Shown: piece after piece, positions 56,904 to 64,000 of the stretch | How positions within the stretch are numbered: position 1 is the stretch's first letter | Layout: each line of letters starts with the position of its first letter | Assembly (NCBI GenBank): GCA_918026815.1 | Contig: CAKJVC010000006.1 | Coordinates: 1,116,001-1,180,000 of the forward strand | Length of the DNA stretch: 64,000 bases | Source: Chalara sp. BL73 | Lineage: Eukaryota; Ascomycota; Leotiomycetes; Helotiales | Direction of reading: 5' to 3' | The notes under the pieces: generated by a model | Told to the model about the DNA's origin: nothing | The model's database searches: none | The model's input: the letters and a program-made list of their open reading frames with translations, nothing else | Position numbers and translations under genes: made by a program

Positions 56904-59900
56904 TCAACGCTCAAACAATGCTTCTTTCTGGATTGATGCACTCGAGGATCGGTCCCTTGTCCCTCCTGGGGTGATAGGTGTAACTGGGAATGGACTTAAG
57001 GTATTTGGCTTTGGTCCCCCTTCCTGGCCTGCTTTGATGCTCATTGCCTCAGCGTCAGCACCCTCAAGTAGATCCCGATCTTCACTTCTAACGTTCCTTC
57101 TCTCGCTAAGTCCTCCAGCACTACGTGGATCATAGTTCTGATCGTCACTATTGGTTTAACATGTTAGTGATGGCACGTTCACATAGGTATATGGTAGAAA
57201 ATGCTTACTCTTCATCATCCTCTTCTGGCCGATTGACAGCATTCTTCTCCATCTCTTTTTGCGCTTCATCCATGCGGTGTCGTACCTCAGCTGCGACGCG
57301 CATGCCTTCTGTGACGATATTGTCGAGTACTCCCCGAAGGCCTTTGCCTGGTGGTACCACAATGCCAGTGCCACCGACACCAGCGCCAGTTGACAAGACG
57401 CTTGGCCGGTTGAAGCTAAGGTTAGAGAATGTAGTAAGAGAAGAAGATGATGATGCGCCGTTACTGGGCACCAACTTGTCTGAAATTCTGAAAGAAGCTG
57501 GGAATGAGGACTCGAAGAACTGCTCCAGAAGCTCACTAGTCATACATATTAACAATTGTGCTATACTGTGTGTGTGAAGGTATAGGGTGATTCGAACGCA
57601 TATACTTACTCAGCAAGGACGACCATCCGGAAAGTTGGAAGGGTAATATGGAGAGGCTTCGAAGGATCAAGAGCAGCATTCGCTGCTTCGGCTTGTGCTT
57701 TAGAGACGCTTCGTTGACGAGCTCTGTCTTCTGAGTGACCTATAGGAGGAGGTACGGATTCCAGTCCCGTAGACTTCTTGCCACGGGTGGGAGAGCTTGG
57801 GGCACTCAGATCGAGCAAGTCTTCCCCCTCATCACTGTCGTCTCCAATGTCGAAAGAATTTGGGTCTACCAAGCCGTTCAAATTGTCCTCTGGCGTTTCT
57901 TCGGCAGTTTCAGGGCTCTGAGGTCGATCCGGGTCGGCGTACTCAAAACATCGCCGAATGAATGCACTGACACTGCTAAGGAAGCGCTCATTTGTAGTTC
58001 CCTGTAGAGTGCCAATAGGGTTTCCATTTCCAGCCTCATACTCGCTTAAACCAATCATAGATTGCGAGGGGGTTAAAGACCCATCAAGGCCGCGTCGCGA
58101 TAGAAATAATAGTGCTTCGGAGATCCTCAAGATTCCTTCTCGATCAACCTTACCATCTCCATCATCATCATACAATTCAAAGAAATACGTGATACTTCCC
58201 ATGATATCGCCCTTGCCTTTGATGTGAGCTATGCCTGTGACAACATTCTGTAAATTTAGCGCAGAGTTCATATCAACATCCCATCGGCGGAACAGTCGCT
58301 GCATGAATTCGTGGTCCGCTGGTTCTGGTTTGCCATGCCCCCAAGGTGACAATGATTCTCTATTCCTAACGGAATTTCCGAAATATGAGTGTGCTTCTGG
58401 TCTCTCTGGCGGAGTTGGGTTATCCGTCACAGCCCATCTAGCGATACCTGCTAGGAATTCACGGAATCCATCATAGTCCATGAGTGTTGGACTCGGCCCC
58501 ATCCCCACTCTTCCCTTTTCAATCCTCTGCTTTTCAGCCAAACCATTAACCACTTCAGCTGCCTTTATTTTACTAGCTCGTGCTCTTCGATCAACCTCTT
58601 CCTGAATCATCTGGCTTCGCTGCTGTCGCTCATACAAGACGCCGTAGAATCTGTCATATAAAGCGCCGAGCTCATCTACACTCAGACGTTTGCTGTCTGG
58701 ACCTAGGTTTCGTATGGAAGTACGCTTGGCAAAACCTAAGGATACCAAAGTCAGAATTGACTTCACAGTATGTTTGAACGGCATAATGTGTGAAGGCAGG
58801 AGGGGTGGAATAAAACGGACACAAGACTTACTTTCTATACTATTTAACACACCGTCTTTGTGTTTCATTCGCTGCTCCGAAATGCTACTCTGGGTAATTC
58901 CAGAGAATTCTTTGAAAGCCACCACCATAAGCTCCTGAAATTTTGTGATGGCTCGCATCTTGGGTATTTCCGATTTGGGGTGGGCCGATTCGTCTAATTT
59001 CGAAAAGTACGATTTCAGAATAGAGATAAAGGCACCATCATCAGTCGCATCCAGCAGCCTGTAAAGTCATATGTTAGCTTTATAAGGCGAATAGAGGGAG
59101 TGTCACAGCTGGTCTACGATTAACGCAGGTCTTGTACTTACTCTTCACCATTAATACGCAAAATGGCTAAACCGACCTGGAAAAGCACCTTTGGCCCTTC
59201 AAGAAAAAAGACGTCAAGAACGCGGAAGGCAAAAACCAGAGGCATAGAGTTGATATACAAGGATAGAAACCAGGGCAAGGAGACCACCGAAAGCTGAACG
59301 TCATATTTTACAAGGTGATCCCAGAGTATGGGCATGGTCTTCTCTACGAGCGATTCAAATACTCGTTGATCTAGCAGTGTCCCGTACATGGTCGTGGAAT
59401 AATATCCTGGTAGTAGTCGATCACATAGGGTGGATAGTAGGTAAAAAGCTTGAGCCTCCGACATATATACTGCAACGACAGTGGTTAGCAAGTCTGCCTA
59501 GATATCAGACCGTATCAGGTCACAGAAAGCATACTGAGTAAGGCTGCAACCACAATATTCATGGCTTGGCAGTATCCAACATCGGCATTGATCCAACTGT
59601 AAGCAGTCAGGACCCGTCTCAGACGCGTGATGCCTTCTGGATCCTGAAAGCCGGGATATTCAGGTAAGCTTCGGTTGAGATCTTTCTCGATTTCGTCAAT
59701 TGCTAAAGAAACCTGACCGTCAAATTTTGTCAGTGTGTCCAAGTATTTGTTAGGATCTTCCAGCCGTAGAAATAAAGATCCCGATGTAAGCTCCCACATT
59801 TCTCCACGCAACCTATTTGGTAATCCAACTCGGATGAGCTTGTGGAAAGTTGGCTGCCGGATGAGTGTCACATTTCTGCCATTGTCCTTCAGGTACTCCA

Positions 59901-60863
59901 TCCATAACCGCATCTTGCTCCTGTCCCGTAATTTCCGAGCATCGCCAGGGTATTTGAAGATCATACCGAGTCCAGCGTCAGGAGGTTTGTCGGATCGTTT
60001 CGCATCGCCTTGTAAAAGGTACTCCGAATAGCATTCTGCAACCACCTTTTGAGCTTGCCGACATCTCCAACCCCAGATTTCAGCCCTCTTTTCAATCCGT
60101 CACAGAATCGTTCGCAAGCTTGCCGACTTCCGGCCAGCTGAATGGTTAGTTTTTGGGGTGCTCTAGCATCGTGGCCTGATGCGCTGGTAATGCCATTCCA
60201 GGTAGTGATGGAAAGTGCAAACTAAAAAATATCGTCAGGCGCAATCAAGTGTTTCGATGCTGTGGGACTACCAACCTGATAATTCTGACTATGCATCTTT
60301 CCACGCGCCTAATTGCGCATAGAGGAAGGGTGAATCCATTGCCACTGGGTCCTGCACCATGCGTTTGTCCTGCACGTCCATGTCAGTCATGCTCAGCTCG
60401 ACTGCTTCTTCTTTAAGTCCAATGCCCATTTACCTGTAAATCCAGATGATGTGCTTGTACTGGCTGTTTGCAGGAAACTTGTGGCCTGTGTCGAGAACGA
60501 GAGAAAACTCTCGCTCAAGTGCAGCTTCCCCACATAGTGATATCCTCTATCTCTATCTCTATCCTTCTCTCCCTGCGTTGCGTTCGGCGAGTACTAACAC
60601 CTAGTCAGCCTTGCATCTGCCAGTCTGACCTCTCCAAGCTACTGGCACATCGAGAGAAAGAATTCACCACTCACAATAACAGGCGGGCTGATTGTAAGCT
60701 CTGCGGTGATTTCCTGCAGAGGCGTCTGGGTATCCGGCAGTCGAAACTGGTGCCGAAACAGTGTCGATTTGGCAGGGTTTCGGTCGGATGGTGAGATATT
60801 GAGAGCTTGGGTAGGGTCAATAAACGACTGCGCCTTTTGCACCAGGCTCGACAGGTTGAACAT
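56904..60863 (-). CDS. MDR1: GRAM-TBC-EF-hand Rab GTPase-activating protein, Mdr1/Gyp2 type, frame broken twice
   Basis: Nine exons, complement(join(56904..57147,57209..57535,57610..58735,58832..59058,59142..59469,59535..60221,60276..60369,60434..60593,60675..60863)), total 3382 nt. Adding one base at each of two points (60293-60295 and 60045-60050) makes 3384 nt and a continuous 1127-aa protein. Order: a GRAM domain ([36 protein letters not shown]), then TBC with [18 protein letters not shown], the arginine finger [15 protein letters not shown] (IxxDxxR) and the glutamine finger VGYCQAMN, then [19 protein letters not shown]. An EF-hand ([13 protein letters not shown]) and an acidic tail follow. 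Catalytic fingers are intact. It would inactivate Rab GTPases in endocytic/secretory traffic. Both breaks are in the GRAM region. The intron 58736-58831 is in frame. Confidence 0.85.
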
Positions 60864-61613
60864 TGTTCATGGCTTGCTGGTACAATCAGGAGATGTCCAA
60901 GATGAGCTTCAGTTTCGAGGAGTTCTGTTCCAGATGTCATTCCGCCGCTTCAAGGCTGAAGATGGCTCGTGCGCCCGCAGCTGACCAATGATGTAAAGCC
61001 CCAAGCCCTATAAATATAGAAATACCGTAAAATGTAGTTCAGCAGCCTATACCGATGTTTTTATTTTATGCATTGCACCTAATATACTTCGTAATAATCC
61101 TCTGAAAGCCGTTGAAACAAGTTCCGAGAAAATATGATGTTCCAAATACCAAGAGCTATTGCAATCAATATCGTTTTGGATTTTTATCCCGTCATTCCCT
61201 CTTGCATCCTTGCACAATGGCCTGTCACTAATAGAACCCTTAAATATGCTTTAGCTCCTCCATTTCTCAGCTCCTTCAGCTTAGAGCCTTGGGACATGAC
61301 AATCCTTGGCCTCAACTCAGGATCTCCCAAGCCTCACTCTGCCCCGCTACGATCACAGCAAATATATAATAGGACATCCTATTCAATCCCACGCTCCGTG
61401 CCGTACTATGTCGATATTATTTACGATTTCCATATTCCGCAAATTCAGACAGCAGGGAGCTTAGCCGAGTTTCCACTTTAGCCTTCTTGGAATGTCCGAA
61501 GAGCATTAACCAGTTCGTCCCGACATGCTTGTGGTACATTATGCTTTGACGGAGATAATTCCAGATTACCTATACAAGATAATAAGCTGCAGATTTCTCA
61601 TTAGGCTTGTCTG
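60864..61613. other. intergenic
   Basis: Upstream region of the RabGAP gene. The + strand frame 61134-61481 has no recognised features; it lies just before the 61614 ORF but cannot be joined to it convincingly. Confidence 0.4.
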
Positions 61614-62237
61614 ATGCCAAATGGGAGTACCTTCATATGCTCAACCGCCATATTCCTTCAACTTTCAGCGCTAGAATCCAGTGCCGTGACCCTCTCTACG
61701 CCACCAGCTATTCGGCCTCGCCTTCCCAGCCAAGGCGATTTTCACCATATGAAGGGACTTTGTGAGGGAATGAAAACCCGACCTCCAGGAATGAGTTGTC
61801 TATGGTTTCGAGTCCCAGGAGAGTTGTCTAGCCAGCCTCTTGTACGACCGCTTCACACTCAAATGCGAGATTCTATTACCAAAACTACATACTGTTCATC
61901 GTTTGTACTTCCCCGCCATGACTATTTTTTCGCCATGTTGACCAGTCTGATGACGAAGAATAGAAATTATGAGTTCCAAGGCGCCATGTTTGACACTAGT
62001 AGCATTAGACAGTGCATATCAAGTCTATCCCCAGACCAAGTCATCATTTACCCCACTCGGGTCAAATTCGTTTTCTTTGAAACGGGCTCTATCATTGATG
62101 TTGAAGGTACTGGCGCGCCTGGTGTTCTGGTAAATGGGTGGAATTTCAGAGAGCTGCGAGTAACAGGCATACGCACTCCTATGTTCACAGTCCTATCCAA
62201 TATCCCTGATATGGCCCTAAAATCATCACAATTCTGA
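61614..62237 (+). CDS. unassigned open reading frame
   Basis: A 207-codon frame from ATG 61614. I recognise no family. A middle stretch (YEFQGAMFDTSSIRQCISSL) and a following FETGSIIDVEGTGAPG look protein-like, but no signal peptide, membrane segment or splice partner is clear. It could be a real orphan gene, a fragment, or chance. Confidence 0.3.
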   Translation: MPNGSTFICSTAIFLQLSALESSAVTLSTPPAIRPRLPSQGDFHHMKGLCEGMKTRPPGMSCLWFRVPGELSSQPLVRPLHTQMRDSITKTTYCSSFVLPRHDYFFAMLTSLMTKNRNYEFQGAMFDTSSIRQCISSLSPDQVIIYPTRVKFVFFETGSIIDVEGTGAPGVLVNGWNFRELRVTGIRTPMFTVLSNIPDMALKSSQF

Positions 62238-62846
62238 TAGTCCAACCGGTTTCCAGGAAGCAACTGTGATATTAAAAGTTATCATTGGAGTTGGAGTTTC
62301 TCATGATGACACCAAACTCCAGCATTGAGATAAAGTCGTATGAAGCAATTGTGTAATAATTAATGCTGGATTCAATGTAGTGCCAAAATTTCCGCAGCTA
62401 CGGATGTTATAGCTAGTATCTCAACAGCAGTACGAGAAAAAATATCAGTTTCCGGCTACAAACATCTCTTGGCACTGCTGTGGTAGCGGCTATCCAATAG
62501 ATCGTATGGACGGCGCTACGACGCAAGCCCAGGAACTAACCCATTGATACCGTGTATTGAAGCATAGCAGCTCGGAAGTGCTTTTAGCTAGTTGCATGGC
62601 TGTTGATACTATCAATATCAAATATTACTTTCCTTGTCCGTGGCATGCTTCTTTTCGTAAACAGCCGTGTTTTGGAGTCTCCTGAAGGCTATCTGCTCCG
62701 CTGTGGATTCGTTTCTGTGCAGCCGACGTAATTGAGGCTACGTTGGCTTCGTGCTGCGGCCATCCGACTTGGACTGGGGTATCACGAAACGATACTTTAT
62801 TTCATGAATAAATTTTGTTACACTCTCATTGACATGAGCGCACCGC
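62238..62846. other. intergenic
   Basis: No gene recognised between the unassigned ORF and the DUF3638 remnant. Confidence 0.45.
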
Positions 62847-64000
62847 TTACTTGCTTATTTGGCCCAAATTTGCCCAGGCCGAGTACGATGCCGAGAAAGC
62901 AGTTGGCAGGTCTGGGGCGTCTTTCGCCCATGCCTGGTATTCGATATCGGCCTGATCGGATTTTAGAAGGTGACCAAAGGCAAGGAATAGATCGTCGTTC
63001 TTTAGTCCGCCGTAGTAATAGCTTAAGGAAGTTAGAACAATGACAACGTCGGGATGACTGAATTCTGATCGCGGGGTGGGATTGTCCTTAGCCCGATACG
63101 GCACTGCGAGCTTTGTCCTAGGCTGCCTGGTCGCATCAAGCCCGTAATTGACTCTCCAACGTTTCTGGCCAAATACAAAGCCAATATTCCTCCGGCTATA
63201 AGACCCCGTAGGAGGAGTAGGGTATTGCTTGTTGTGTCTGCCCAAAACCCCCTCGTCCTTGGTTTTCAACTCGGCCAATTTCATCCGCTGTGAGATTAGG
63301 CTCGGTGATGTATCTGAAAACAGCTTGCCGAACTGGTTCTAGTTGTCTAGCAATTGGGAAACCGTTCAATCCCGTCTCGCAGATGCGCTCTGCAATGCGA
63401 CTGAAGATCTGTTGCTCCGCATCCGGCCGGAGGATTCGAGTCCTAGGGAAACTTCCGGGCAAGCGCTCATTAACGTCGATCGAGACGGGGAACTCCTTCT
63501 TGACACTTGGCACAAACATCTTAACCAGGTCCAGCACTTGTTGGATGCAAATCCACCGGTCGGGACTGAGTTCAATAGGTCGCTGCATGCCCATGGAGTA
63601 GATTAGTTCGAACTTGGCGCTGAAGTTCTCGTCGCTCTCGTCCACAATATCGCGAGAAAATGTGTTAAAGAATTCCTGCGTTCTCAGCAGAGAACGGCCA
63701 ACTGCATCCTTGCCTAAGATCAGGCACTCAAGGCCCATCAGCTTAAATGATAGAATATGCTCGGGATGAACAAGGAGAATACCGCCGTTTGTCATGCATT
63801 CTTTATAGATGCTGCCAATCGCATTGGCTTCTGCTTCTCCAAGCCTCAAGGCACGGGAGAATGGCATGTGGTATACCCGCCTGTCTACCAAACCTCCCAG
63901 TTTAGAAACCAGCATCTGGAACATCTGCTTGGACTGCGGCCTGCCTACAATGACACGGACCAGCCGAGAACCATCTGCGAGAGCAGCAGCCACGATGGGG
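62847..64000 (-). pseudogene. DUF3638/DUF3645 protein, frame-broken and 3'-truncated, 5' part outside window
   Basis: The minus-strand frame enters from the right edge with PIVAAALADGSRLVRVIV, KQMFQMLVSKLGGL, HMPFSRALRL, GGILLVHPEHILSFKLMGLE and RDIVDESDENFSAK, the core of DUF3638. Reading continues through VFRYITEPNLTADEI, then must change frame at 63248-63252 to give GFWADTTSNTLLLLRGL, and again at 63181-63182 to give the DUF3645 block FVFGQKRWRVNYGLD, AVPYRAKDNPTPRSEFSHPD and YYYGGLKNDDLFLAF. Each shift is one missing G on the coding strand. After KDAPDLPTAF the sequence departs from the family and stops at 62847, while relatives continue for hundreds of residues. Full proteins exceed 2000 aa and have unclear function. 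I call it a decayed copy, though errors in the sequence could explain the shifts (not the truncation). Confidence 0.7.

Noticed and set aside
62732..63043. 103-codon + strand ORF
   Set aside because: Antisense to the DUF3645 block, which is the real coding signal.
1..64000. tRNA, rRNA or CRISPR elements
   Set aside because: I looked for B-box-like sequences and regular spaced repeats and found none that fold or space convincingly; this was a visual scan only.

Overview
This window is nuclear DNA of a filamentous ascomycete (Pezizomycotina). A helotialean/leotiomycete origin is my impression from the protein sequences, not something I could test. The evidence for a fungus is: short spliceosomal introns of about 45-60 nt with GT..AG ends and CTAAC/CTGAT-like branch sites; genes on alternating strands without operons; and fungal-typical families (HET domain, CFEM, HsbA, G1 glutamic peptidase, FRE-type ferric reductase, retropepsin-like ORF in AT-rich flanks). 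I re-spliced most genes by hand. The exon coordinates given keep the reading frame and end at a stop, except where I report a frame break.

Layout. 0.9-14.4 kb is housekeeping: Tudor-SN (SND1), Cu/Zn superoxide dismutase, the ribosome-biogenesis factor NSA2 and a large Rom2-type Rho1 exchange factor. 15-20.5 kb holds a conserved-looking orphan protein, a 2OG-Fe(II) dioxygenase-like gene with TET/JBP-like residues, and a secreted HsbA-type protein. 21.7-24.7 kb is an AT-rich island with a retropepsin-like ORF between two diverged direct repeats. 24.7-28.8 kb has a ferric reductase and a CorA-like membrane protein.

29.2-37.4 kb is the most interesting part: an ATP-grasp ligase, a cysteine-synthase-fold PLP enzyme fused to a rhodanese domain, a SAM methyltransferase and a POT/PTR2 peptide transporter lie next to each other on alternating strands. 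I read this as a candidate small-molecule (amino-acid or dipeptide) cluster. That is inference; no product can be named.

39-48.9 kb is gene-poor: a secreted glutamic peptidase, a HET-domain gene and two C2H2 zinc-finger genes. 49.3-60.9 kb returns to conserved genes: PET191/COA5, an AB-hydrolase lipase, a PARP-type zinc-finger protein, a CFEM/GPI-type protein and a GRAM-TBC-EF-hand RabGAP of the Mdr1/Gyp2 type. The right end is a DUF3638/DUF3645 protein that looks broken and runs off the window.

Five apparent single-base deletions, four of them at or beside runs of the same base, break otherwise conserved frames: one in the dioxygenase, two in the RabGAP and two in the DUF3638 gene. They are either consensus errors of a long-read assembly or real decay; the truncated DUF3638 copy favours decay there.
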